From positions 132,352,891-132,416,890 of the forward strand of contig CM043947.1 of NCBI GenBank assembly GCA_014529385.2: a DNA stretch of 64,000 nt. The letters are read 5' to 3'. A model generated the notes under the pieces. The model did not search any database, was not told the origin of the DNA, and saw nothing but the letters and a program-made list of their open reading frames with translations. This stretch comes from Adiantum capillus-veneris (Eukaryota; Streptophyta; Polypodiopsida; Polypodiales; Pteridaceae). Shown here in pieces: positions 11,130 to 21,777 of the stretch. The position numbers were made by a program, and so were the translations under genes. Within the stretch, counting starts at the first letter, position 1. Each line of letters opens with the position of its first letter.

Positions 11130-12030
11130 ATGCAAGACCAGTCTACACAGCAACAAATTTGAGCACAGAAAAAGAGGAGCTAATCATCCAACTCCTCAAG
11201 GAGTATAGAGTTGTTTTTGCATGGTCATATAAAGACCTCAAGGGAGTGGATCTATCGATATGTCAACACACAATTCCCTTGAAGCTTGATGCCAAACCCT
11301 GCAGACAATGTCCCTATACCTATAATGACACATTTGCCAAACAAATTAAAGAAGAGATTGACAAGCTTCAGGAGGCAGAATTCATTTATGATATTGAACA
11401 CACTAATTGGGTGTCACGCATTGTGATTGTCCCGAAGAAAAATGGGAAATTACGTGTGTGTGTGTGTGTAAACCTCAAAAAAGTGTTAGGTGGAACAATA
11501 AGGGATAGCTATCCTTACCAATCATGGAACATGTGCTCAAATGAGTGGCTGACAAATAAGTCTACTCATTTTTAGATGGATTCTCACAATACAACCAATT
11601 GGCTATCGTGGTAGAAGACCAAAACAAAACGACATTCACCACAGAATGGGGAATATATGCTTTTGGTTTCACTAATGCACCTGCCACATTCCAAAGGCTA
11701 ATGACTCACACCTTCAAAGAATACTTGCAGATATTCTTAGAAATTTACATGGATGAACTTTACGTTCACTCTATCCTTAGGGCAGAACACATTGAGCATC
11801 TCAAAAAGGTATTCGAGAAGTGCACGATTTACAGAATCTGCCCAAATTCTGAAAACCGTGTCTTCATGGTAAGACATGGTAGAATCTTGGGACATATTTT
11901 CTCTGAGTATGTTATATCTCTAGATCTTGACAAGATCAAGGTGATTGTGGAAATTCCAAGGCCAACTAATGCCAAGCAGGTACAATCCTTCATGGGACAC
12001 TATGGATACTATTGATGGTTCATGTACAAG
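11130..12030 (+). pseudogene. Gypsy reverse transcriptase
   Basis: The N-terminal part reads VFAWSYKDLKGVD, RQCPYTYNDTFAKQIKEEID and IVPKKNGKLRVCV, all standard Ty3/Gypsy RT blocks. After a TAG at 11573-11575 and a frameshift it continues with FGFTNAPATFQRLMTHTFKE and the active-site strand IYMDELYVHS. There the expected Y-x-D-D reads Y-M-D-E, so the catalytic pair is damaged. The segment ends with VIVEIPRPTNAKQVQSFMGH, the usual link into RNase H. Inactive by sequence. Confidence 0.88.
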
Positions 12031-12660
12031 TATGTAGTCTTTGCACAACCTTGTATAGGTTGATAGTTATCTTTGATTGGAAAAATGAATGTGAGGAGTC
12101 ATTCACAAAACTTAAGGATGCACGTATATTAGCACATTACTCAAAGCATCAGATTGGGATAGAATATTCTATGTTCACATTGATGCCTCGCCATTTGCAA
12201 TAGGCTACATCTTGGCTCAACCAAGAGAAGGAACAATGGATTTCTTAGTCTGCTATGCTAGCCAACAGTTGAACAGTGCTACAAAAAAGAATTACACAAC
12301 CATGGAATGAGAAGGGTTAGGTATGCTATATGCCATAAAGAAATTTAGGCATTATCTTTTAAATAACAAATTTATCTTCTTCACAGACCACCAAGCTCTC
12401 TTGTATCTGGTAAACAAACCTTGCAATACAAGAATAATTATTTGATGGTTCATCATATTGCTTGAGTTTGATTTTTTGATAGTGGTGGTAAAGAAGGGAA
12501 AAACACACCTTAGAGCAGAACATCTCTCTAGGTTACCCAATGGAGAAGGAGTGGATGATGATATACCCGATGCTTATCTCTTTAATATCGAGATGATTCC
12601 TAAACGGTCTAAAGAAATAGTCACTTTTTTTGACCTATGTTGGAGAGTTTGATAAACTGA
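12031..12660 (+). pseudogene. Gypsy RNase H
   Basis: Blocks visible across two frames: HIDASPFAIGYILAQPREG (first Asp), the Glu block near 12300, FFTDHQALLYLVNKP (second Asp) and KKGKTHLRAEHLSRLPNGEG. The order and spacing match plant Gypsy RNase H. It is interrupted by several stops and at least one shift. Near 12560-12650 the chain continues towards integrase. Confidence 0.82.
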
Positions 12661-12990
12661 ACAAACCCCTAAGCAAAAAACAATGAGGCAAGCTAAAAAC
12701 TTTTAGTTTATAGGTAGATGCTTGTACCATCTAGGTCTAGATGGAATATTGCGATTATGCACTAGTCAAAAAGAATATGAGTGCTACCTCATGGAAGCCC
12801 ATGTACATGACATATCCTTCCATTGTTCCTAAAAGAAGGCACACCAGTGCCTAAAGAAACTTGGAGTGTATTGACTAGATATGCATATGGATGTACATAG
12901 GTATGTTTTAAACTGTGCTACAAGCAAGAACAATCCATCGCTGGAATATTACACATTATTTCAAATAACAATTGTTCCTCAATGGAGTCA

Positions 12991-13078
12991 ATATATGATT
13001 GATTACATAACAATATATGATTGATTATATAACAATATATGATTGATTACATAACAATATATGATTGATTATATAATA
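12991..13078 (+). repeat. Four 22-bp tandem units in an A-B-A-B pattern
   Basis: Units start at 12991, 13013, 13035 and 13057. Units 1 and 3 contain gattacataa; units 2 and 4 contain gattatataa. The pattern implies a 22-bp duplication, a C-to-T change in one copy, then duplication of the 44-bp pair. It lies in the linker before the integrase zinc region. Confidence 0.9.
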
Positions 13079-13079
13079 A

Positions 13080-14046
13080 TGAGGACATTCCTTGAGAATG
13101 TCACACCAGCCAAACAAAGAGCCATTGAGCTGGAAGTTAGAGACTTCACGTTAATTGAAAATCAATGTTACAAAAGAGGGAAGGATAACCAACTTAGAAT
13201 ATGTGCAACATAAAACAAATACTTGCCTATCTTAGAGCAAGCACATGGAGGAGTTAGCATAGGCCATTTCTCAAGAGATAAGACAACCAAGATTGTCTTA
13301 ACTATGGGAATATGGTGGCCTACATTGCACATGGATGCGAAAGAATGCCAACGTACCAACTTACCTATAAAGAGAGATGAGATGCCAATACGGACAATGA
13401 AGGGCATTTTCTAAGTGGGGCTTAGATTTTGTGGGACCAATCTCACCACCCACTTACAAATCCCATGCCCAATATATCATCATCACCATGGGCTATCTCA
13501 CAAAATGGGCTGAAGCAAAAGCCACACAAAAAGCAGATGCTAGAACCACCACACAATTTCTATATGAAAATGTCTTTTAAGATATAGATTACCCATAGAA
13601 ATTGTCAATGATAGAGGCACACATTTCATAAACAAAGTTATTGAAAATATTATTGATGAATTTATGATTGTTCATAAGAAGTCTGCTCTATATCATCCAT
13701 AGGCCAATGGATAGGATGAAGCTACTAATAAGAAACTTTGCATGGTATTGACCAAAAAAGTGATGGAATCACGAACAAATTGGGACCAAAAATTACATTC
13801 TGCTTTATGGGCATACAAAGTGGCCTATTAGACTTCCATTGGAACAACACCTTATAATAAGGTGTTAGATCTTAATGCCAAACTACCCATTGAATTCTTA
13901 ATCCCAACCTTGAGAGTAGCTAAACAATAAGAGTGGACTGGTCATGAGTTGTCGTCAAGATTAGAGGATTTAGTGAGCTACATCTTTAAGAGATAGCATC
14001 TTTCCATGCTCAAAAAAGACGCCAAATACTTTGATCTAGTGGTCAG
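13080..14046 (+). pseudogene. Gypsy integrase, zinc region and catalytic core
   Basis: The zinc-region helix reads HGGVSIGHFSRDKTTKIV...GIWWPTLHMDAKECQ. The core follows as LDFVGPISPPTYKSHAQYI (first Asp), IEIVNDRGTHFINK (second Asp) and DEATNKKLCMVLTKKV (Glu). Several stops interrupt it. It ends abruptly at about 14043 after LKKDAKYFDL, where the C-terminal GPF/RLKKYH module should follow. That module is found on the opposite strand immediately next to it. Confidence 0.85.
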
Positions 14047-14640
14047 TATAGCTCTACATCTTGTGTTGTGTCATTTGAAGCTATTCGTGTGGAGTAAGAT
14101 GTGTATATAAGCTGAGGGAAATGAAATTTCCTTGGGCTCCTGTATCAAATAGAGTGATATTTTCTACTTTATTGTTGTCAATCTTGACCTTGATCACTGG
14201 ATCCATTCTATCTTCTTTAAATTCATTTATGGAAATAGCATTTATCTGCAATGGTTTCCCATGTTGTTATTATTGTTGTAGAAGCCTTTGTTTAACCATT
14301 TTTTCTTTATCTTCTTCTTGTGCTTCTTTAGCAATCCATTGCTATTCTTTTGTTCATTGTTTTTCTCGATGAATTTGATGTAGCATCTCTTGGATTAGTA
14401 GCAGGTGATACTTCTTGAGCTTGCATCCACTAATCCAATTAGGCATTTTCTCTCCTTTTAATATCGCAAGCTTGACGGCCCCACTTGGTGATAGATTTTT
14501 TATCATAAAGGGTCCCATCCCTCTCTTTTTGAAAATTTTAGCATGTTGTTTTAGGGTGTACACCAAGATCTAGTTCCCACTTTTGAATTCTTTTGACCGC
14601 TCATGCTTGTTGAAGAACTCTTTAGGATTGGTAACGTTAT
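14047..14640 (-). pseudogene. Inverted segment: integrase C-terminus plus a retropepsin-like motif
   Basis: Read on the minus strand from 14640 downward, this gives FFNKHERSKEFKSGN, then VYTLKQHAKIFKKRGMGPFM, SPSGAVKL and SGCKLKKYH, the standard C-terminal module of a Gypsy integrase. After a stop near 14354 the same frame continues to about 14080. It reads DRMDPVIKVKIDNN and ITLFDTGAQGNFISLS, which resembles an aspartic protease active site (D-T-G-A). The plus-strand integrase next to it lacks exactly this C-terminal module. A local inversion within the same element is therefore the simplest reading; a fragment of a second element is the alternative. Confidence 0.65.
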
Positions 14641-14859
14641 TAGTTCAGACAATCAATATGTCCACCCACACATATTTTATGTGGTAGAAGATCATCAAAA
14701 CCAACACAAATTATTGCTAGGATAGCCATGACACTAGATAGATTGGAAGTCCGATGTAGTACAAATTTAGACTGGAGCAAAAAAACAAACAATTCCATTC
14801 ACTAAAATAACAAAAACATTGCCAGCAATGGAAGAGACGACTGACAAGGGCAAACAACC

Positions 14860-15545
14860 CTTGCCTTCAGGAAGTATGCAATGGATCCCCAAAGAGTCAT
14901 CACAAAAATCAACACTTTAAATAAAGGTGACATCAGCCTTGTCCACATCAGAAACAATAAAGAAGCCGACAAGCAAATGCAAAACAAAAGAAAAAGATGG
15001 ATACCCAAGCATGAGCTCCACACAGTGTAGCTATGGGTCGAGAAGGATGAGATATATGCAAAAGAATCACTCCAAACCCATGAGCCAACACAGTCTCATG
15101 TACCATCTCACACACCATACGAAACACTCATGCATCTATCACAAATGTATGGGTACCAAAGAAGTTGGTTCAAGCTATAAAAAAAACAGGAGCTTGTTTG
15201 GATTCCTAAGCGCATTGTGTCAAAACTCCCTCAAAAGCCAAACCAATAGACAAAGAAACCCTTAGTGACTCAACAACCAACCAAGTCAATAAAGCAAGTT
15301 TGGGTAGCCAAAGAGTCATGTCACGCACAAAGAAATCAACCTTGGATATGGATCCCAGTGGCGACACCACACATCAAATATCAAAACCATATGTTTGGTA
15401 AGGAAATACAAAAGCAACAAGTATGGCAACGGAAATAGCCCAAGCAACAAGTATGGCGGCGGAAACAGTCCAAGCAAGTTATCAATTTGACAGCTTCTGT
15501 CGAATTTTTCCAAATGACTATGAAAGCTCATGTTGCACTACTCCA
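14860..15545 (+). pseudogene. W-[VI]-P-K repeat region downstream of integrase
   Basis: Decayed coding with a recurrent short motif: MQWIPKES (about 14877), KRWIPKHEL (about 14996), NVWVPKKLV (about 15146), LVWIPKRIV (about 15196), then degenerate QVWVAKES (about 15297) and WIWIPVAT (about 15344). Spacing is irregular, 50-150 bases. The same motif recurs at 21.1-21.43 kb and 30.75-30.97 kb next to other Gypsy remnants. Function unknown; not a catalytic domain I recognise. Confidence 0.55.
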
Positions 15546-15628
15546 ACATAAGCTATATGGACCAAGAAATATTACTCCACCCACCTTGTACCCATAGTTT
15601 CCAATTCATTTGAGAGGACTCAGACATA

Positions 15629-15641
15629 GGAGGGGGGAGGA
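15629..15641 (+). other. Polypurine tract candidate
   Basis: The tract aggaggggggagga follows the last coding-like sequence of the first Gypsy element. Such a tract normally lies directly upstream of the 3' LTR, so the 3' LTR may start shortly after it. No LTR partner could be aligned by eye. Confidence 0.4.
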
Positions 15642-15659
15642 CTACGGAACCTATGGTAA

Positions 15660-17942
15660 CTATCATAGGGCACTGTCTTACAATGGTTTAAACCTTGTTG
15701 TGTTTTATTGCAATTTGATTTTCAACAAATGCTAAGTAATGCTTGTAAGTTTGTAAAGGGAGATCAAGTCATAAAAGGGCCAAAAATAACCCCATACTCT
15801 TGTATATACATGAAAGCTTTTCGTATTTTGTTTCTAATTATATGGTCAATGTTGGTCAAAAATCAAGAAAAGGCACAAAAAATAGACCAATATTGACCTA
15901 AATATTTTGTATATAGCAAGAAAGCTTATTTTCTTAGTTGAGAATAATTTACCTAATTTTGGGTAATTTTTTGGCTTTTTTTGGTCAAATTTTGGGATTT
16001 ACCAAAATTTTTAAAGTACCCTTTTAGAATTTTCTTTTTAAAAATCTAAAAAAAAGAAGCAAATCTAAAGCAAAACAATAGAATATCATATCAGGAGGAA
16101 GTTTCAAAAAAAGTATGGAAGAAAATTGAAGATGTCGAATTTTGAACTAAATATGAAGGTGGACCGGGAGGTAAACTTGTCGTATCTGGGACATACGAAG
16201 TCTAAACGCGAAAATTGAAGATCCATTGGAAATCTAAGGTATGCACAGGGAATGATGAAAGTACAAAGAAAAATGGGAATCCAGAAGCACTAGGCACATA
16301 TACTAACTTAGGAGAATTTCCTAGCCATTTTCACATAGCTACCCTGTGTGAGAGAGTGAGCAAGCGAGTACGTGCGGCATTTGGAGAGTCCATATGAACA
16401 GATCAGGCATCCCCATGACAAGAAAACATAGCAGTGGGTTCTATGATGCTTATAGAACATGTGCATGCATGCCAAATACTAACCCACTCACCAAAAACAC
16501 AAATTGGGGTAGAGGCACCAAAGATAGAAACGTCACATTGGAGGTTGCACAAATGACCAAAACTTGAATGGAAAGGATAAAAAGAACCACCAAGGGATAG
16601 GGAAAGAAAATCCAGGGTCTCAACATGAAAAAATCACCAGTGGTAGCTACCACTGTTGGTGCCACCACTCCAGAAAGTGCATCTAAAGGTCACAACAACG
16701 TCACAGGGGCTTGTAGGCCATGTGCATGATATGAAATCCCAATTTAAGGAGGTGCTTGTCAGAAATGAAAGCAAAAAGTTTTCACAACACAAAACAAGCC
16801 ATCCAAACCTAACCTTGGCTCCAAATGCATCAAACAGGGCACCTTCAAGTACACAAGAACAACAGGAAGCTACCGATGAAAATTGGTTAAGAAATCACAT
16901 GAGTGGTAGCTAATGAGGTTGGTGGCACCAAGGCCATTTGCATAGATAGGTGATTTCCACAACCTCCCCAGGCTAGGAACAGGTTACCCATGCTTAGAAA
17001 TCACCAAATGAACCGCCCAAAAGGAAAAGTAGCACAAATCTTGCAAATTCCGGGACAAAAAGCCAAAAAATGACCAAAAATAGGGCAAACCAAGGGGCAT
17101 TTCTAGAATTTTGATGTCAGAAGCTGAGAAGTACCCAAAGGACACTAATACCATTGAAAATTTAGAAAAAATTTCCATAAAGTTTAAATTAGGGAAAAAT
17201 ATGCACTTTTTGTGCGTTCTTCACCAACAAGTCACAATCAGCTAAATCTCAAGACCACAGACAGGAATTTATCCATGGAAAGCTCAAGAAAGACCCGTGG
17301 AGCAAGCAAGAAAGAGTTGAAGTTGATCGAAAAAACTGAGAAGACCATATCAAAGCTGAATACCTTTAGGAACATGAAAAAATTGGGCAAGGGGACCAAA
17401 ATCAAATATTCCAAGATGGTGCATAGGATAAAAGGAGTCTATACATCAATAGGAACCAGTTGGCACCACTTTCTTGATGATTGGTCACAAAAGCCAACTA
17501 CCACGGTTGGTGCCACAGGGACAAGCCACACAATTACAAGTAAAAAATAACACTTGAGCTATAGTAATTGGGCAGTCCACTCATCCATAATGATGAGGGG
17601 ATCCCACCTATGGACTTGGAATCAAAAGAAAATATGCTAGGATGACCACACTTGACCAAATAATTAAGAGCCAAGATCCCCCCCCCCCGCCCCCCCCAAA
17701 AAGAGGGTTGTTGAGATCCAAATTGTCCAAACATGGCATGGTTGGAAAGAGGAGGACAAGTAGAAACAAACTGTAGAAATTTCATCTTCATATGACACAG
17801 AAGCCAGCTACCATGGTTGTTGCCACATGCTCAGCTTTTATAGAGGATAGTACCATTTTGTAGTAGCCTTCATCAAGGGATCCTAATGACACCTCATATG
17901 CCATAATTGGACACCCTAAACTCAAGATATGGACCAAAATAA
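15660..17942. other. AT-rich stretch, possible decayed LTR, no gene seen
   Basis: Low-GC sequence with no credible domain. Four copies of a loose motif of the type AGCTACCAC.GTTGGTGCCAC lie near 16640, 16912, 17490 and 17800. A run of C interrupted by one G lies at 17680-17697. Open stretches here (for example 17212-17550) are lysine-rich and match no family I know. The target site CTAGG of the next element closes the region. Confidence 0.4.
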
Positions 17943-17947
17943 CTAGG

Positions 17948-18219
17948 TGTTAACCCTCACGGCTCACGGACACCCTATCACCTACGACGGATGTTGTATT
18001 ATTTACTTGGTAGAGTCAGGTATCGGGCTTGTCGGTCCAATAGGAAAAGAGTAAGAGTGGACTAGTTGGCTAAGCATGGGCGCCCAAGTGTGAATGGGAC
18101 GAGCTCATATAAAAGTCAACTAAACCTAAAATTCACTCATTCTCTCATTTGTGCAATTGAAGAGTGCTCTTGCTACATCTCCATCTTCTTTTTCTTCATC
18201 TCCTTGTGTGTGTGTGTGT

Positions 18220-18293
<74 letters not shown>

Positions 18294-18525
18294 TCGGGCA
18301 CTGCGGCAGCACGATGGCGGCAAGGCGGTTGAGCGCGGCGTAGCGGCGTCTCCCTCTTCTTCGCGGTGAGGAATCCTCCACGAAGCAAGCGAGAGCGGTG
18401 AGTGACACACCATCGTCATCTTTGAGCTTACTAGTTTAGGCTTGTTGTGTGCTTGGAGCCGTTTGTGGCTCGCACGCGGTGTATCGGCAAGTTCATTGCA
18501 TTGACACGTGCGACATACGCACACA
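17948..18525 (+). repeat. 5' LTR of the non-autonomous element
   Basis: 578 bp. It contains a tcatataaaag box near 18107-18116, a short TG run and a 65-bp GA tract (18226-18290). Ends with acatacgcacaca just before the primer site. The closely matching right LTR is longer because of extra GA units and the block that is missing here. Confidence 0.92.
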
Positions 18526-18529
18526 TTTT

Positions 18530-18546
18530 TGGCGCCATTGCCGGAG
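18530..18546 (+). other. Primer binding site, tRNA-Asp type
   Basis: Reads TGGCGCCATTGCCGGAG, four bases after the LTR. It matches the complement of the 3' end of plant tRNA-Asp(GUC), as used by many Gypsy elements (TGGCGCCGTTGCCGGGG), with two mismatches. Confidence 0.8.
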
Positions 18547-18674
18547 AATGCCATACACTAAACTTGAATGGAACTCTGTGCTTCTTTCGTGGAGCAATTT
18601 CAATTGTAGGAAGGGTAGGGAAGGAGTGTGTGTGTGTTGAGAAGAAGGATTTTGTGTTATACTGTGTATTTTTT

Positions 18675-18800
18675 TTGTTAATGGAGTTTTCAAAGGTACT
18701 GTGTTTATTCTCTATGTATTAAGGTTGTTAGTTTTCTTTGTTAATGGAGTTTTCAAAGGTACTCTGTTTATTCTCTGTGTATTAAGGTTTTTAGTTTTCT
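18675..18800 (+). repeat. Two 63-bp tandem units in the leader
   Basis: Units 18675-18737 and 18738-18800 both begin ttgttaatggagttttcaaa, with few differences. They lie in the untranslated leader of the element at 17948-24024. Confidence 0.85.
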
Positions 18801-19498
18801 GTGTAATGTAATGTACAGTAAGTAGGAAGTAGATCTGTGAGAGTAATAGAGTGTGTTAGTGTGTAGCAGTAGGTGTATTAGTTAGAAGTAGGTAGATAGA
18901 GTGTGTGTGTGCTCTCGCGTAAGCCGCGGCGACCTTATCCTTAAAAAAAAAAAAAAAAAAGTAATTTTTTTTTTGTATTGTTTTTTTATAAAGGTAGGAC
19001 CGGGATCGGGAATATCTCCCAGACCCAAGCCCAAGCTCATGCTCAGGCCAAGGTCTCAGTCGCCTTTTAAAATTACAAATTTTAGCTTCACACATAGCTA
19101 AAAATCAACTTTTTTGAGGACCAACGGAGCTTCAGGTGATCAAACGTTGTGCTGTAAAGCACACCGCAACTCTCTGAGTGATACGCTCATTTTGAGCTAT
19201 CACACACTTTAATCAGAAAATCGATCATTAAAAAACATAAAAAAATGAGTGAAAACGGACGTCTAAAAAAGTAAGTGGTTAACCTTCGAGGTTATTCGCC
19301 GACGCTTGTAGGGTTCTAAAGGCACATGCATCTACGCTCTAGTCGTGTGCTAGAGACAGAGCAACTAGAGAGAATTTTGACTTACGCAAGTTCTCGATAT
19401 CCACCTACCTTAGGTTTCGGACCCCGACGGGGACCCAAGGTAGTACAAACCAAGACCCGAACATAGCGGCTAGTGACTCTTCCTCTGACTACGACTCC

Positions 19499-20326
19499 AT
19501 GGAGGGTTTCCCAATGCATAATCCCGATAGCTCAACACAAGACATGCATGCCATGGGCCCGCGGTCCGGGCCGAGCGTGCTTAGCCGCCTGAAGGAAACC
19601 TTTAGTAGAGCCACTCGCTCCGAACATGGAGCTAATGATGTAAATGAGGGGGGTGGGAAAGTAAATTCTCCATTCGTGACCAACGTAGACCCTATGCCCT
19701 TAGAGAATGTGCACGTGAATACTTCATTCACTGCACCTCCTGACTCTTCATAGTTATTTCCCTCTGAGGTCATATTACCCGATGGTAGAAGCCTTGTCAA
19801 AGTGCAAGAGGTTGAGCGATATATCCTTGCAGCGGAGATCGAGCAAGTTAAGCAATTAGGGAGTTTGGTAGAAGAGACCCAAAGGGATCTAGAACCAGCA
19901 CATAGACAGATCCAGATTACAGACACCGTGTTCCCTACGCAACAACAACCTCAGCAAGACCATAGACCCTTAGCCATACCTAGTGTCATCCAAGAAGAAA
20001 GTGACTTAAAGTCATGGGAAAGTGGGCGTACTCACTTCTTGATGGAAAGAATGTTTACAGAGCGACTACTTGATCCTATCGAAGAAATCGAGATCCCATC
20101 TTCCCCACGTCAAGGGACTCAAGGCCAAAAGGTGTCGTTAAACATTGCCAAATTGATGGATTTCATGTCTTCAAAATTTAGAACCACCATCATGTCCAAA
20201 CTATATAAAGACCCTGAGCTAGTCTCAGCTCTTCGAGCCTTCCTCAATGGAGAACTAAAGTTTGAGCTACCACAATTTGCACACATGGATGGAGCTGGGG
20301 AGATGCCAATAGAGGAGGAACACTAA
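19499..20326 (+). pseudogene. Gag-like polyprotein start
   Basis: One frame from ATG 19499 (MEGFPMHNPDSSTQ) to TAA 20324-20326, about 275 codons, with one in-frame TAG at 19751-19753. The second part (from about 19760) contains an alpha-helical stretch, VERYILAAEIEQVKQLGSLV, and a region NIAKLMDFMSSKFRTTIM. No zinc knuckle was found. Gag is inferred from position after the primer site and before the protease. The same frame continues without any shift through the protease to about 21166. Confidence 0.6.
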
Positions 20327-20800
20327 GATCCACAACCCAACCTAGATGAGAACCTTGTTATAGAAATACCTATTAACAAGTTGGGACAATACTTTGAGGG
20401 TGATGAATCCAATGCAACCATACCAATCACTACTAAGGGATTAACTATGAAGGTAATCCGTGATGGTGGCGCTGGGGTTAGCATTGTGACTAAAAATTGA
20501 TGGGAAACTATGGGAAGACCTCACTTTGCGACCACAACCATAGTAGTGAAGATGGCCAATGGGTCTATTGTTAAACCTATTGGGATGTTAGAAGATCTCA
20601 AGATCAAGGTCTTTGGACATAAAATAAGAGTTAACTTCACTGTTATGGATTTCTCCAAGCACACTATGACATCGGAGATGATCTTAGGACGTCTTTTTAT
20701 GAGGGAAGAAAAAATGGTGCATGACTAGTCTAAAAACCATGTCTACTTGCAATTCCAAGATTCTGTCATTCGCGTGGATCTTGTGACGGGTTGAGCACAT
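20327..20800 (+). pseudogene. Retropepsin domain of the non-autonomous element
   Basis: Reads INKLGQYFEGDESN, then VIRDGGAGVSIVTKN, where D-G-G is an accepted variant of the D-[ST]-G protease centre in plant Gypsy elements. It continues with VKMANGSIVKPIGML, FTVMDFSKH and the EMILGRLFM block. In-frame stops (TGA at 20498, TAG at 20726, one near 20793) interrupt it, but no frameshift was seen. Its closest relatives in the window are at 9.64-10.07 and 51.27-51.69 kb. Confidence 0.75.
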
Positions 20801-21760
20801 CCTCTAGGAAACAAGTTTATAATTGATCATAGATCTTACACCACAGTTCACTCGGCCCCATTGCAGTATTGTTACACGTGTAAAGCGGACACTGATGTTG
20901 GGGAAGATTCTCCTTATATGGATGTACTACCTGGGATGACTGAGTCAGACAATGTGGATTGGATCCACCTAGCGGCAACCATAGACACTTGGGAAAATAG
21001 GGGGACGACCTGGGTAACACATGAGGAGAATGAAATGCTCGTACCCTTAAATATGCTACAAGCAATGCATATAGCTTCTCATAAGACTCATCCTAATATA
21101 ATGAAGAAAACATACAAGTGGGTCCCTAAAGATTCTTTAGCGACCATAGCTAGTGCTAAAAAATAGAAGCCTTGTAAGAAACGTCCCACTCGCCCCAAGA
21201 ATGTAAGAAAACGTGGCGTTGGATCCCTAAACGATTATTGGAAGCCCAAGGGTACTATCAAGGAAATGATCAAATCTGGGTGCCAAAACATAGATTGTGT
21301 TCTTACTTGTCACCTGACCCATGTGAGCTCAATCCTGTAGCTCCAAAAAGAATTGACGATCGCGGAAAGAACAAAATCAGAGAATGCTACACACCCGCTC
21401 CAGAGCTAGTTTGGGTACCAAAAAAATAATGATTTGTTCCACTTAGCTTAGGAAGGGGAGAGTCCCATGAAGCTTTTAGCTCCTCATATAATGCATCCAC
21501 AGAGGTAAAATCTTCTCCACAGCCTCCACCTACAATAGTGGACATCCATGAAGCTACAAAGGAATCCACACCTCCTAGTGTTCAAGAATTACATGATGAA
21601 CCACTTCAAGTTCGATCCTGGGAGAGTACCTTACCACCCTTGCAACTCAACGAGGCACCTAAGGTAATAGAAAACTACTGGCAAAAATCCTCACCTATTA
21701 CCGACGACTGGAAAATTTGGTTTCAAAGGGTGACGAGCACATTCCAAACGGTATGATCTA
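20801..21760 (+). pseudogene. W-[VI]-P-K repeat coding region
   Basis: Follows the protease in the same frame to about 21166, then shifts. The motifs are YKWVPKDSLA (about 21115), WRWIPKRLLEA (about 21214), QIWVPKHRLC (about 21265) and LVWVPKK (about 21405), the last ending at a TAA. The tail (21538-21753) is Pro/Ser/Thr-rich. It closes just before a purine tract at 21765-21777. No known domain; compare 14.86-15.54 kb. Confidence 0.55.
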
Positions 21761-21777
21761 CCCAAGGAAGGGGGGAG

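Noticed and set aside
12991-13078. CRISPR-like array
   Set aside because: Units are contiguous with no spacers and lie inside a plant retrotransposon.
18126-18408. Several overlapping open frames on both strands rich in Ser-Leu or Arg-Glu
   Set aside because: They are translations of the GA microsatellite inside an LTR; the same happens at 23623-24023, 50140-50358, 53260-53639 and 60163-60489.
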